A stretch of 64,000 bases of DNA from Legionella micdadei (lineage in GTDB: Bacteria > Pseudomonadota > Gammaproteobacteria > Legionellales > Legionellaceae): the NCBI RefSeq assembly GCF_000953635.1, contig NZ_LN614830.1:2161001-2225000 (forward strand), written 5' to 3'. Positions 27,035 to 37,007 of this stretch are shown in pieces. Both the position numbers and the translations under genes were made by a program. The number at the start of each line of letters is the position of its first letter. Positions within the stretch are counted from its first letter, which is position 1. The notes beneath the pieces were generated by a model that was not told the origin of the DNA, did not search any database, and saw only the letters and a list, made by a program, of their open reading frames with translations.

Positions 27035-30000
27035 TTAAGGTAAAAGCTCTTCATCCTCCAACTTCCCGATAGCCCTTTTCTTGGTATGATCTGCCGCTAA
27101 CATCACATACATTCCAGGGACAACGAATAAGGTAAAAAGAGTCCCTATCGAAATACCTGTTGCGATCACAAGACCAATATTAAATCGACTTTCAGCTCCA
27201 GCCCCAGTAGCGAGAATGAGGGGAATAACCCCAAGAACCATCGCCGCTGTTGTCATTAAAATTGGACGCAAACGAATCGCTGCAGCTTGTTGAACAGCCT
27301 CTCGTTTCCTTTTCCCACTGAGTTGCAGTTCATTCGCAAATTCAACGATAAGAATACCGTGCTTACTGATTAAACCTATTAAGGTTACCAAGCCGACTTC
27401 ACTATAAATATTCAGTGTTGCATGGCCAACACCAAGGCTGACAAAAATCATTGCTCCACATACTGACATCGGCACACTGATGAGAACAATTAATGGATCG
27501 CGGAAGCTTTCGAACAAAGCTGCCAGTGATAAGAAAATAATCAGCAAGGCAAAGAAAAACGTGAGCACTAAACTTGATCCTTCCTGTATAAATTGTCGAG
27601 ATTGTGCAGCGTAATCAACATAATAGCCCTGTGGTAATACTGTTTTTGCAATCGTTGCAAAAGTAGTTAAGGCTTGATCCATGGATATACCAGGAAGGGC
27701 AACTGCCGAAATAGTTACTGAATTAAGTTGCTGAAAATGGTTTAAGGATTCAGGAACCACCTCCCTTTTCAAATCCGCAACAGTTGAGAGGGGTATAGAG
27801 GAGCCGTCAGCCGTTCTGATGTAGTAATTGAGTATCTGCTCAGGATTTAAGCGCGTACTACGCTTGACTTGAGGAATGACCTGATAAGAACGCCCTGCAT
27901 AATCAAAATAATTAATATATCCTTCGCTAAGCGCGGAACCAAAAAGATTTCCGATATCCTGCATAGTTAACCCGAATTGGGCCACTCGATCACGGTCAAT
28001 CATCACTTTAGTTTGAATTTGATCAATTTTAAGATCAGGATCAATGTAAGCATAAATCCCAGCAGCACGAGCCTTTGTTAGAATTGTCTCAAGCACTTTA
28101 TTTAAATTTTCGAACGTTTCTGTTGTCGTAACGACAAATTGAATAGGTAGGCCGCTTCCTCCACCAGGTAGAGAAGGCAATTGGAAAGCGGCAATTTTAG
28201 CACCCGCAATTTGATCAAGTTGCTTTTGAATGATCGGCTGAAGCTCATTCGTTGTACGTGTTCGCTGATCCCATGGCTTCAGAACCATACCCACAATGGA
28301 TTTATTCAGCCCACCATTACCATCCACTTGGAAGGTATGATCAGTTTCAGGATATTTTCTAAACAGGTCATTCACTTGTTTTGAATAAAGTTTGGTTTGG
28401 GCCAACGACGCGTTTGCTGCGGCAGTAATTTGCGCGATAATGATCCCTTGATCTTCTTGCGGTGCAAGTTCAGAGTCTGAAGTAATAAATAGGAAATAGT
28501 TACTCAACAAAATGATGATAGCGAAAACAGCAATAACTGGAAGATAATTTAATGACTTAGCTAATGCCATATCATAACCATGCTCCAATTTTCTAAATAA
28601 CCGATCAACTTTAGCCATAATGCGGCCTCTAGCCCCTTCCTTCCCTGCTTTAAGAAATTTTTCACACATCACCGGAGAAAGCGTAAGGGCAATCACGGCC
28701 GAGACTGTAACGGCACCAGCTAGGGTAAAAGCAAATTCGGTAAATAACGCACCTGTTAGTCCGCCCATGAAACCAATAGGAGCATATACTGCAATAAGCA
28801 CCACAGTGATCGCCATGATAGGATTAGCTAATTCTCTAGCACCTAGAATGGCTGCTTTGAACTTCGTCTGCCCTTCCTCAATGTGGCGTTGCACATTTTC
28901 CACCACAATAATTGCATCATCAACTACCAGCCCGATAGCGAGTACTAACGCCAAAAGCGTTAATAAATTGATTGAATACCCTAGTGCCAACATGATAAAA
29001 AATGTACCAATTATAGACAGTGGAATCGCTACAAGAGGTATAATTACCGAACGTATGGAACCTAAAAAAATAAAAATAACCAATGTGACAATGATAAACG
29101 CTTCCATCAAAGAGCTAATTACCTCGTGGATGGAAGAATCAACGAAGAGACTGGCATCGTAGGTTATGTTTGAGCTTAAGCCTTGTGGCAATTGTGCTTT
29201 GATAACAGGATATATTTTCTTAATGTCGCTGATGACCGTCAGAAGATTCGCAGATGGTGCTACGGTAATACCGATATAGACAGCGGTGCGGCCATCAAAA
29301 CCGACAGACTGGTTATAGTTTTGCGCACCAAGCTCGATATTCGCAACATCTTCTAAGCGAATGATCGCACCATTTTGTGCTTTGATCACCATTTTTTTGA
29401 ATTGATTAACATCAGTTAAATTAGTATTCGCTGAGAAATTTTGAATAAACATTTGCCCATCTGTGCGCCCTACTGCAGAAATAAAATCATTATTCGCAAG
29501 AGCCGCTCCAATTTCTGCAGCTGAGATACCAAACCCAGCAAGTTTTACAGGATCCAGCCAGGCTCTTAGGGCGAAAGTCTGATTTCCTAAAATTTGCGCA
29601 TTTTGTACTCCGTTTACGGCTTGCAATTTAGGCTGTACCACACGAATCAAATAGTCAGTAATTTTATTGATAGGCAGTTCATCACTATAAAATCCGATGT
29701 ACATTGAATTAATTGTTTGCCCCACAGAAACAGTAATAACAGGAAGCTGGGAATTCGCTGGTAACTGATTAAGAACAGCATTGACCTTGGTAGTAATATC
29801 CGATAACGCTTTCAGTGGATCATAGTTTAAAAGGAGATTAATGGTAATTGTACTAGTGCCCTGCGTGCTGGTTGAAGTCATATAGTCAATACCGCCAGCT
29901 TGAGCGATTGAATTCTCTAAAGGTGTGGTAATGAAACCTGCAACGACGGCGGGATCGGCACCCGTATAAGTCGTAGTCACAGTAACAATTGCGTTCTCAG

Positions 30001-30118
30001 TAAACGGGTATTGCATGACCGGCAACAGATTAATCGAGCGCAAGCCTAAGACTAAAATCAACAGACTCACCACCGTTGCTAGTACTGGCCGCCTAATAAA
30101 AATATCCGTAAACTGCAT
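27035..30118 (-). CDS. RND efflux pump inner-membrane transporter (system 2)
   Basis: Second HAE1-type RND pump, 1027 residues. The first helix MQFTDIFIRRPVLATVVSLL is standard. The proton-relay aspartates are in GLVVDDAIIVVENV and the relay lysine in GLISKHGILIVEFANE. The SKHG variant distinguishes it from the AKN motif of system 1 and places it in a different AcrB subgroup (MexK/MuxB-like from memory). It ends with a basic tail. The adaptor ends 89 bp upstream, without the tight overlap seen in system 1. Substrates are unknown. Confidence 0.94.
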   Translation of the reverse strand: MQFTDIFIRRPVLATVVSLLILVLGLRSINLLPVMQYPFTENAIVTVTTTYTGADPAVVAGFITTPLENSIAQAGGIDYMTSTSTQGTSTITINLLLNYDPLKALSDITTKVNAVLNQLPANSQLPVITVSVGQTINSMYIGFYSDELPINKITDYLIRVVQPKLQAVNGVQNAQILGNQTFALRAWLDPVKLAGFGISAAEIGAALANNDFISAVGRTDGQMFIQNFSANTNLTDVNQFKKMVIKAQNGAIIRLEDVANIELGAQNYNQSVGFDGRTAVYIGITVAPSANLLTVISDIKKIYPVIKAQLPQGLSSNITYDASLFVDSSIHEVISSLMEAFIIVTLVIFIFLGSIRSVIIPLVAIPLSIIGTFFIMLALGYSINLLTLLALVLAIGLVVDDAIIVVENVQRHIEEGQTKFKAAILGARELANPIMAITVVLIAVYAPIGFMGGLTGALFTEFAFTLAGAVTVSAVIALTLSPVMCEKFLKAGKEGARGRIMAKVDRLFRKLEHGYDMALAKSLNYLPVIAVFAIIILLSNYFLFITSDSELAPQEDQGIIIAQITAAANASLAQTKLYSKQVNDLFRKYPETDHTFQVDGNGGLNKSIVGMVLKPWDQRTRTTNELQPIIQKQLDQIAGAKIAAFQLPSLPGGGSGLPIQFVVTTTETFENLNKVLETILTKARAAGIYAYIDPDLKIDQIQTKVMIDRDRVAQFGLTMQDIGNLFGSALSEGYINYFDYAGRSYQVIPQVKRSTRLNPEQILNYYIRTADGSSIPLSTVADLKREVVPESLNHFQQLNSVTISAVALPGISMDQALTTFATIAKTVLPQGYYVDYAAQSRQFIQEGSSLVLTFFFALLIIFLSLAALFESFRDPLIVLISVPMSVCGAMIFVSLGVGHATLNIYSEVGLVTLIGLISKHGILIVEFANELQLSGKRKREAVQQAAAIRLRPILMTTAAMVLGVIPLILATGAGAESRFNIGLVIATGISIGTLFTLFVVPGMYVMLAADHTKKRAIGKLEDEELLP

Positions 30119-30207
30119 CTGCCACGGTCCCTTCTTAAGTTTAAATCACAGGCTATTTTTCAAATAACAACAAACATCATTGCTGCATCCAGCGATACTG
30201 AGGGTTT

Positions 30208-31341
30208 TTACTTTTCAGTTATCTTAGGCGCAGCCTGATTACTTGGTTGTATCGTATTATTTATCTTGATACGGCTACCATTTTTAAGTTTCAATTGCCC
30301 ACTCGTGACGACAATATCGCCCAGTTTTAGTCCTTTCAGAATAGCAATTTGATCCCCTCTTGTTTCCCCTACTTCAACAAAAACTTGTTGGACAAAAAGG
30401 ATGGGCTGGTTATTGCTATCATTTTTTCCACTGTTCTTAACCACGTAAACAATATCCCCATAGGGGTTAAAACTAACTGCCGATTGTGGCAGAGTCAGAT
30501 AAGTTCTCGGCATTTCAGTATCTATTTCACCATTGACAAACATACCTGGCTTCAATTCATAATCGGGATTAGGAATAGTCGCCTCCAAGAGTACGTTCCT
30601 TGTGTTTGTATCAACTACCGGCTGGATCGTTGTTATTTTTCCCCTGAATGTCCGCGTTGGAAATGTATCCGTCACAACTGTAACAATCTGTCCTATTTTT
30701 AATCTAGCCAAGACTTGTTGTGGGACATAAAAATCAGCATAAATAGGATCGAGCGATTGTAATGTGGTGACAGTATCCCCCACATTTAGATATTGTCCAG
30801 GATTAATATTATTAACACCTAATTGGCCTGAAAAGGGAGCTCGAATCGTTTTTTTCTCTGTTGTAGCCGTTTGCTCTTCGACCTGAGCTTGTAAATTTTT
30901 TAGAGTCCATAAATCAGTATCAACGGTTTGTTTGCTGACTGCACGTGCCTCATATTGAGCCATATCACGTAAATAGGTAATCTTTGCTAACTCAACTTGG
31001 GCTTGTAAAGAATGTAGCTGCCCCAGCTCTGTCCCCGCATTTAACTGCACTAACACTGCCCCTTTTTCAACCCTGGAACCAGGCGTAAAATAAATGGTTT
31101 GCACCATGCCAGCGAGTTCAGTCGTGACATTAACGCCAACGCGCGCACGAGTACTGCCAACCGCCTTTAATTTGGGTTGCCATAGCGATGACTCTACCCT
31201 CATCGTCGAAACTGTTGCTGCAGGCTCTTGCATGGAGGCCAAATATTTTTTGGTCATTGCTGATTTAAATGTTTTCCAACCAAAAATTAAGCCAAACAAA
31301 AGACCTACGCAAACTAGCATGATGATCATTTGTTTTTTCAA
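30208..31341 (-). CDS. RND membrane fusion protein (system 2)
   Basis: Periplasmic adaptor for the pump at 27035-30118. N-terminal hydrophobic anchor (IIMLVCVGLLFGLIFGW), lipoyl halves (ELAGMVQTIYFTPGSRVEKGAVLVQL and APFSGQLGVNNINPGQYLN) around a helical hairpin, then the beta-barrel domain (KIGQIVTVVTDTFPTRTFRGKIT). I start it at TTG 31341 (377 residues), ten bases after AGGAG. The longer frame from 31365 would include the Shine-Dalgarno itself, and an ATG four codons later (31329) is the alternative. No lipobox. Central gene of the OMF-adaptor-pump operon. Confidence 0.9.
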   Translation of the reverse strand: MKKQMIIMLVCVGLLFGLIFGWKTFKSAMTKKYLASMQEPAATVSTMRVESSLWQPKLKAVGSTRARVGVNVTTELAGMVQTIYFTPGSRVEKGAVLVQLNAGTELGQLHSLQAQVELAKITYLRDMAQYEARAVSKQTVDTDLWTLKNLQAQVEEQTATTEKKTIRAPFSGQLGVNNINPGQYLNVGDTVTTLQSLDPIYADFYVPQQVLARLKIGQIVTVVTDTFPTRTFRGKITTIQPVVDTNTRNVLLEATIPNPDYELKPGMFVNGEIDTEMPRTYLTLPQSAVSFNPYGDIVYVVKNSGKNDSNNQPILFVQQVFVEVGETRGDQIAILKGLKLGDIVVTSGQLKLKNGSRIKINNTIQPSNQAAPKITEK

Positions 31342-31427
31342 TAAAATCTCACTCCTAAAAGGCAAAATAAATTTATATAAAAACCCCTCAACCCAAGTAG
31401 ATCCTTTCGTCAGAAATAATCATTAAA

Positions 31428-32924
31428 TCATAAACACTCTTTAACACACCAGGGCTTATGCCACCATCCTCCGCCCAGTGCCTGAAACAAAGCAGCCGTA
31501 TCCGCAAAGCGCGTGGCCTGGGCTTGGATTCGGCTAATTCGGGTTTGCAGGTACTGTTGCTGCGCATTGAGCAAATTAATATAACTTGTACCCCCTAAGC
31601 GATATTGTGCCATGGTTAGATTAAGTGATTGACGAGCCGATTCCTCAGCTAACGCCTGAGCTTGCAAGGCTCGCGCATCTGTTTCAAGCGCACGCAAAAC
31701 GTCTGCAACATTTTGAAATGCTTGAAGCACCGTTTTTCGGTATTGAGCATCAGCTTGTTGGTAGGCTGCGATTGCAGCTCGGCGCTGAGCCAATAACGCG
31801 CCGCCATGAAATAGAGGCTGGGTAACTTGTCCCATAATACTCCAGATATTGTTTTGTGCCGAAAACAAATTGGACAAGGAAGAACTTATCCATCCATAGT
31901 AACCGGTGATATCCAACTTTGGAAATAAATTGGCTGTCGCAACCCCAATTTCAGCACAAGCAGAATGAAGTAGAGCTTCTGCAGCACGAACATCAGGCCG
32001 CTGACGCACAAGTAACGATGGTAAACTTACAGGTAAGTTAACTGGCAATCTTAACTGATCAAGATCAACTGTTGGCAAAGACTCCTCAGGAAAAGAACCC
32101 ACGAGTACAGCAAGCGCATGTTTATTTTGCGATAAATTTTTTTCCAAAGGAGGTAACGTTGCTTTCGTTTGTTCCAATAATGTTTTTTGGGTTGCTACAT
32201 TAGCCTGAGAAACACCTCCCAGTTGGTATTGCTTTCTCAAAATATTGAGTAAGGTTTGTTGTTCGCTAATAAGCTGCTTAGTAACCTCAATCTGTGCTTT
32301 ATATGAGGCAATGGTAATTGAAGTGGTGACAATATTAGAGGTAAGTGTAAGATAAGCAGCAATCACTTCGAACTGTTGATTATCGACTTTTGCTCGCAAT
32401 GATTCGATTTCCCGTCTAGCTCCGCCAAACAAGTCCACGGTGTAGGATAAATTAATCGAGGCGTTAAAAAGATTATAAGTAAATGCTCTATTTCCTCCTA
32501 CGTCACCAATATTAACTGTTGAATAACGTTGCCTTTGGGCAAATCCTGATGCATCAAAAGCAGGCCAAAGCGTATTACCAATCTGGACATTTAAATTTTC
32601 TTTGGCTTGACGAAGGGCAGCCATGGCTGAAGACAAATCCGGGCTATTCGCTAATCCTTTACGTATGAGTGCATTGATGGCCGGAGAATGAAATAATTCC
32701 CACCATAATTCAGGAATGTCTTTTCCAGTAATAAATTTTTGCGTAGGGCCACCAGGTACTGGGGCATCGGCTGTCTTTGCCGGGATAGGTGTTTCTGTGT
32801 AGCGTTTGACCCTGAATCCGCCAGGCGTACGAAAATTAGGCCCGACCATACAGGCGGACAGAAAAACTGAGAGTAAAAAGATCGCAATTATTATTCTTAT
32901 TTGAGCCCAACCCACTTGGTACAT
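31428..32924 (-). CDS. RND outer-membrane factor, OprM/NodT-like lipoprotein (system 2)
   Basis: TolC-family channel lipoprotein of up to 498 residues, first gene of the second efflux operon. Lipobox LSAC at about residues 22-25 followed by MVGPNFRTPGG. Two OEP domains with YTVDLFGGARREIESL and the late YRLGGTSYINLLNAQQQYLQ repeat. The ATG at 32924 directly abuts an AAGGA, so a GTG three codons later (32915), with nine-base spacing from it, may be the true start. The stop is 86 bp before the adaptor start. Confidence 0.92.
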   Translation of the reverse strand: MYQVGWAQIRIIIAIFLLSVFLSACMVGPNFRTPGGFRVKRYTETPIPAKTADAPVPGGPTQKFITGKDIPELWWELFHSPAINALIRKGLANSPDLSSAMAALRQAKENLNVQIGNTLWPAFDASGFAQRQRYSTVNIGDVGGNRAFTYNLFNASINLSYTVDLFGGARREIESLRAKVDNQQFEVIAAYLTLTSNIVTTSITIASYKAQIEVTKQLISEQQTLLNILRKQYQLGGVSQANVATQKTLLEQTKATLPPLEKNLSQNKHALAVLVGSFPEESLPTVDLDQLRLPVNLPVSLPSLLVRQRPDVRAAEALLHSACAEIGVATANLFPKLDITGYYGWISSSLSNLFSAQNNIWSIMGQVTQPLFHGGALLAQRRAAIAAYQQADAQYRKTVLQAFQNVADVLRALETDARALQAQALAEESARQSLNLTMAQYRLGGTSYINLLNAQQQYLQTRISRIQAQATRFADTAALFQALGGGWWHKPWCVKECL

Positions 32925-33047
32925 TCCTTTGCAAAAACGATAAGTGATTCTTGTATCAAGTTAATCTAATTAGGATAACCGAGGCGAGATAATCTTTCAT
33001 TAACTATTTAAAATTACCAGGAAAATTCAAGCGGTTTCATCTAAAAC

Positions 33048-34361
33048 TCAATTTTTATAGCGAGTTGGATTAACAAATAAATGGTAAGCGTTTAAAACCC
33101 CTTCATCGTAAAAACAATCAGCAATGGCATAACCGATTACCGCTGCTAGAAGCGAATTAACGTACAGCAACGGGATAGAATCACGCTGCCATGGCGGGAT
33201 ATGCCACTCTTGAAATAATTTTTTCAACTGCTTAGTTTGGCCGTGCCAGTTGAATAATTCCCCCCCTGTGCGAAATCGAACCTCAACCTTAGCCTGTTCC
33301 GGTAATACTAAGCCTTTGTCCCGCTGTTCAGCGTAAATCTTGCCTAGACCCTCTATAGTAAGAGGCTTAGGGAAAGAAGGCCACATTCTAGCCTGAAAGA
33401 CAATTTTGGGCTCATGTTTTATAAGATAAAGCGTTTGCTGATAGCGTCTTACACAAGCATCTTTCCAAGCCACTAGGGGATTGGCATCTTCTTTTGCTTG
33501 AATCACTTCTTTAATCACGCGATTAAAAATTAATGTGCTTGGTAATTTAACTTGGTTACATTTAAACCATACACGCAATACATTGCTAAGGCGAGCCTGA
33601 CTTAAAGCATGGAGGGATGCAACAGGCAGTGTCATTGAAGACTCATTAAGTGATGGGCAGTCAATTCGAGCTAAATCATCCAAATTGGCTTTGGCTTGTT
33701 GACAATGCTGGGTCGTCCGTCCAAGATTAGTCTCAATTGCTGGCCAACGTTGTTGCAAAACGGGTAACACTTGATGTCTTAGAAAATTTCTTGTGTAAGA
33801 TACATCCAAGTTACTTTCGTCATCTACCCATTTTAATTGATGAAATTGGGCATAATCCTCTAAACTTTGACGAGAGTAATGCAGAAAAGGCCTAAGCAGT
33901 TCACCTTGAGCAAATTGCTTTATAGGTGCCATGGCAGCTAATCCATCAATTCCTGCACCGCGGAAAAGTTGTAGAAGCAAGGTCTCAGCTTGATCATTTA
34001 AATGATGGCCTAAAACTAAAGCATCATTCTCGTTAAGTAAGCGGGCAAAAGCCTTGTATCTAGCTTTCCTTGCTTCTTCCTCGATATTCGCTTGTCGAGT
34101 AAATTCGACTTGCTCAATTACCAAAGGGATTTTGTAGCCGCTGCAAAATTTCTCACAATGTTTTTGCCAAGTGAGCGCGTTGGGACTGAGCCCATGGTTA
34201 ATGTGTACTGCAGTTAATTTATTAGTTAATGAACAATGACTAATCAAATTGTGCAGCAAGACAGTGGAATCAAGTCCACCGCTATAGCCAATGTATAATC
34301 TACGATATCGGTCTAGTTTTTTAAGCCAATCCGTATCTAGAAGGGATCTAGTCACAAGCAC
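33048..34361 (-). CDS. tilS: tRNA(Ile)-lysidine synthetase
   Basis: Modifies the wobble cytidine of the CAU-anticodon tRNA-Ile to lysidine so that it reads AUA; essential. 437 residues. The PP-loop ATP-pyrophosphatase motif is near the N-terminus ([15 protein letters not shown]), with [19 protein letters not shown] (the second catalytic block) and the C-terminal TilS domain ([26 protein letters not shown]). The start is GTG 34361, overlapping accA by 14 bp; accA-tilS is a common gammaproteobacterial pairing. Confidence 0.95.
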   Translation of the reverse strand: MLVTRSLLDTDWLKKLDRYRRLYIGYSGGLDSTVLLHNLISHCSLTNKLTAVHINHGLSPNALTWQKHCEKFCSGYKIPLVIEQVEFTRQANIEEEARKARYKAFARLLNENDALVLGHHLNDQAETLLLQLFRGAGIDGLAAMAPIKQFAQGELLRPFLHYSRQSLEDYAQFHQLKWVDDESNLDVSYTRNFLRHQVLPVLQQRWPAIETNLGRTTQHCQQAKANLDDLARIDCPSLNESSMTLPVASLHALSQARLSNVLRVWFKCNQVKLPSTLIFNRVIKEVIQAKEDANPLVAWKDACVRRYQQTLYLIKHEPKIVFQARMWPSFPKPLTIEGLGKIYAEQRDKGLVLPEQAKVEVRFRTGGELFNWHGQTKQLKKLFQEWHIPPWQRDSIPLLYVNSLLAAVIGYAIADCFYDEGVLNAYHLFVNPTRYKN

Positions 34362-35301
34362 CCATAGCCATAAATTTGTTGTATCGTTGTTGTAACAGTT
34401 CGTTTACTGGAATATTTTTTAACGCGTTTAATTCATTGATTAATATATTTTTGAGACGAGAAGTCATATCCACAACATTACGATGGGCTCCCCCTAAAGG
34501 CTCCTCTACTACCTCATCAATTAAGCCTGCTTCAAGAATTTTATCTGCTGTAATTCCCATGGCTCGGGCCGCTTCGCTTGCTTTTGCCGCATCCTTCCAC
34601 AAAATGGAAGCACAACCTTCTGGCGAAATCACTGAATAAATTCCATACTGCAACATCAATACCCTATCTCCAACGCCAATTGCCAAAGCACCACCTGATC
34701 CGGCTTCACCCGTGACTGTACAGATGATAGGCGTTTTTAGTTTGGCCATTTCAAGCAAATTTCTAGCGATGGCTTCAGATTGGTTACGTTCCTCTGCACC
34801 AATCCCGGGATAAGCTCCTGCTGTATCAATAAAGGTGAAAATAGGTAGCTTGAATTTTTCAGCCATTTTCATTAAACGCAATGCTTTTCGATATTCTTCA
34901 GGACGGGCCATCCCGAAATTGCGGTATACTTTTTCTTTCGTGCGTTTACCTTTCTGGTGCCCTAAAATCATAACCGGCTCACCATTTAATCGCCCAAGCC
35001 CACCAATGATAGCAGGCGCGCTTGAATAATGCCTATCACCGTGCAGCTCTTGAAAATCGGTGAAAATATTTTCAATGTAGTCGGTTGTTTGTGGGCGGAG
35101 GGGATGCCTTGCCATTTGCGCAACCTGCCAAGGCTCCAAATTGGCAAATATATTTGCGGTTAATTCTTGGCATTTGGTTTCCAGACGTGCAATTTCCTCG
35201 GTTAAATTCACTTCATTATCACTGCCCACCATCCGCAGTGCTTGAATTTTCTGATTTAATTCCTCAATAGGCTGTTCAAAATCCAAAAATTGTCGGCTCA
35301 T
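34348..35301 (-). CDS. accA: Acetyl-CoA carboxylase carboxyltransferase subunit alpha
   Basis: Half of the carboxyltransferase that makes malonyl-CoA for fatty acid synthesis. 317 residues, the family length. Start [19 protein letters not shown] is characteristic. Core motifs are [60 protein letters not shown] and [15 protein letters not shown]. It overlaps tilS downstream by 14 bp and is divergent from the phosphopantetheinyl transferase gene with only 82 bp between them. Another fatty-acid enzyme is thus beside a carrier-protein activator, which may be shared regulation or coincidence. Confidence 0.97.
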   Translation of the reverse strand: MSRQFLDFEQPIEELNQKIQALRMVGSDNEVNLTEEIARLETKCQELTANIFANLEPWQVAQMARHPLRPQTTDYIENIFTDFQELHGDRHYSSAPAIIGGLGRLNGEPVMILGHQKGKRTKEKVYRNFGMARPEEYRKALRLMKMAEKFKLPIFTFIDTAGAYPGIGAEERNQSEAIARNLLEMAKLKTPIICTVTGEAGSGGALAIGVGDRVLMLQYGIYSVISPEGCASILWKDAAKASEAARAMGITADKILEAGLIDEVVEEPLGGAHRNVVDMTSRLKNILINELNALKNIPVNELLQQRYNKFMAMGACD

Positions 35302-35383
35302 TCACTTACTCGTTTGGAGAATTTATTTTCATGCGCTATGATACCCGTAACTGCTTTTTGACGCTACCGTTCCCTCGCATTCT

Positions 35384-36109
35384 ATGTCGATAAATGCCCA
35401 ATTGATGTCAGCTGATGACTGTTATTTAAAAACATCCCGTATTGATATCTGGGAATTTCCACTGGATAAAGCTTTTGATCGGGCAAATTCTTTGCTCGAT
35501 GAAACCGAATTAACCCGAGCGAATCGTTATCATTTTGACCGTCATAAACGCCGTTTCACGATTGCGCGAGCCAGCTTACGTCTTATTCTAGGTCGCTATC
35601 TTCATCAAGAAGGCCATCATTTGACTTTTAACTACAGCCAACATGGTAAGCCCCAAGTCAATCATGACCTGGCAATTCAATTTAATCTGAGCCATTCAGG
35701 TGAGCTTGCCTTATTAGCCGTAGGAAATCAATTTCCTCTCGGCATCGATTTGGAGTTTTTTTCAGCAAGACCTTATGATGGTATTGCTGAAAGTTTATTT
35801 TCAGAGCAAGAATTGCAAATTTTCTTAAAACTACCGAATTATTTAAAGCCCCAGGTTTTTTTTCATATTTGGTCTCAAAAAGAAGCGTTTATCAAGGCCA
35901 TTGGTTTAGGCCTCAGTTACCCTACTAAACTGTTTTCTGTTCCTGTTTTTGCTAAGGAGGCTGAACTCATTACTGATTCTATCCATAATTGTCAATGGAT
36001 AATGCGTTCCTTCATGCCTAAAGTAGCCTTAAGCGCCGCTCTTTGCCATCATCCTGGGATTAAAGAATTAAGGTATATTCGGCTTGATAATCCTGCTGTG
36101 CTTTTTTAA
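35384..36109 (+). CDS. 4'-phosphopantetheinyl transferase, Sfp type
   Basis: Transfers phosphopantetheine from CoA to a serine of acyl or peptidyl carrier proteins. 241 residues, Sfp/Gsp-like two-lobed size rather than the short AcpS. The Mg-binding motif GIDLEFF (with Asp and Glu) and the second motif WSQKEAFIKAIGLGL are both present, plus FNLSHSGELALLAVG (the conserved SHS). It is probably for secondary-metabolite carrier proteins (Legionella has polyketide and peptide synthetases), but none is nearby. Confidence 0.92.
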   Translation: MSINAQLMSADDCYLKTSRIDIWEFPLDKAFDRANSLLDETELTRANRYHFDRHKRRFTIARASLRLILGRYLHQEGHHLTFNYSQHGKPQVNHDLAIQFNLSHSGELALLAVGNQFPLGIDLEFFSARPYDGIAESLFSEQELQIFLKLPNYLKPQVFFHIWSQKEAFIKAIGLGLSYPTKLFSVPVFAKEAELITDSIHNCQWIMRSFMPKVALSAALCHHPGIKELRYIRLDNPAVLF

Positions 36110-36211
36110 TAATAATTCAGTGTCTTATAAGAATTTTTTACTATTGCGATTTAGGGCGCACGTTCGCGTAATTGAACGCCAAAATGCACCCAACTCATAT
36201 CCAATGAACCA

Positions 36212-36239
36212 TTGCACTTTGTCATCTTAGGTATATACT
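36212..36239 (+). promoter_or_regulatory. Probable sigma-70 promoter of the HdeD gene
   Basis: TTGCAC at 36212-36217, 16 bp spacer, TATACT at 36234-36239, about 38 bp before the ATG at 36277. The two boxes fit consensus well and nothing else occupies the spacer. Confidence 0.5.
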
Positions 36240-36276
36240 CAAACTTAGACAAGGACAGTGTACTAGGGATATTTTT

Positions 36277-36834
36277 ATGACAAAGACCAAAATTGATTTA
36301 GAGCAAGATGCAGCCGATTTAAAACGCAGTTGGGGGTGGTTACTCGCTCTGGGTATTTTATTCGTTATATTAGGTTGTATTGGCCTAGGGATGGTTGTTG
36401 GTTTAACCCTTGCCAGCATGCTTTTCCTCGGTATCCTCCTCATTATTGCCGGATGTTCACAATTCGTAGATGTTTTTAAAGCCAAAAAATGGGGCGCTGT
36501 TGCCTGGCATGCCCTAATTGCCGCCTTATATATCATCGGTGGCGGGTTAGTTATTTATGATCCTTTCTTAGCCTCGATTTTGATTACAGCCTTATTGGGT
36601 AGTGTATTAATTATCATTGGCGTTACTCGCTTTATTATGGCATTAAAACTTAAGGGCTCATCAGGATGGGGTTGGCTATTGCTGGCGGGAATTGTCGCCA
36701 TTGTTTTAGGGGTAATGATCCTGATGAAATGGCCTATCAGCGGATTATGGGTTATCGGATTATTTATTGCCATTGAAATGATCGTCGACGGTTGGACCTA
36801 TATCTTTCTAGCGCTTGGAATTCGTCGTAGTTAA
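36277..36834 (+). CDS. HdeD-family membrane protein (DUF308)
   Basis: 185 residues with six predicted transmembrane helices in three repeated pairs. The internal repeat is visible as LALGILFVILGCIGLGM, ALYIIGGGLVIYDP and LLLAGIVAIVLGVMIL, which is the DUF308 triplet. HdeD in E. coli contributes to acid resistance at high cell density. A short charged cytoplasmic N-terminus (MTKTKIDLEQDAADLKRSW) precedes the first helix. Single gene followed by a hairpin at 36867. Confidence 0.85.
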   Translation: MTKTKIDLEQDAADLKRSWGWLLALGILFVILGCIGLGMVVGLTLASMLFLGILLIIAGCSQFVDVFKAKKWGAVAWHALIAALYIIGGGLVIYDPFLASILITALLGSVLIIIGVTRFIMALKLKGSSGWGWLLLAGIVAIVLGVMILMKWPISGLWVIGLFIAIEMIVDGWTYIFLALGIRRS

Positions 36835-36866
36835 TTGTCTGCCAGAGTTAGAAAAAGCGAAGCCAT

Positions 36867-36893
36867 GCAGATTGGGAGGGCGACCCAATCTGC
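36867..36893. terminator. Perfect 10 bp hairpin after hdeD
   Basis: GCAGATTGGG (36867-36876), loop AGGGCGA, CCCAATCTGC (36884-36893), 32 bp past the hdeD stop. The stem is strong and the loop short, the expected place for a terminator, but no T-run follows. Confidence 0.5.
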
Positions 36894-37007
36894 CCAACTG
36901 AATAGACGATCAAGGCCCTCACTTCGCCAGTGAAGCCCTATCCCTTCAAGCAAATTGTGCTTAAAATAAGCATAGTTTTTCACTTCCTTTATTGAAGGAT
37001 TAGGCAA

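Noticed and set aside
28620-29162. 180-codon plus-strand open frame
   Set aside because: Antisense to the RND pump coding sequence, which has intact family motifs throughout; the frame is a codon-bias shadow.
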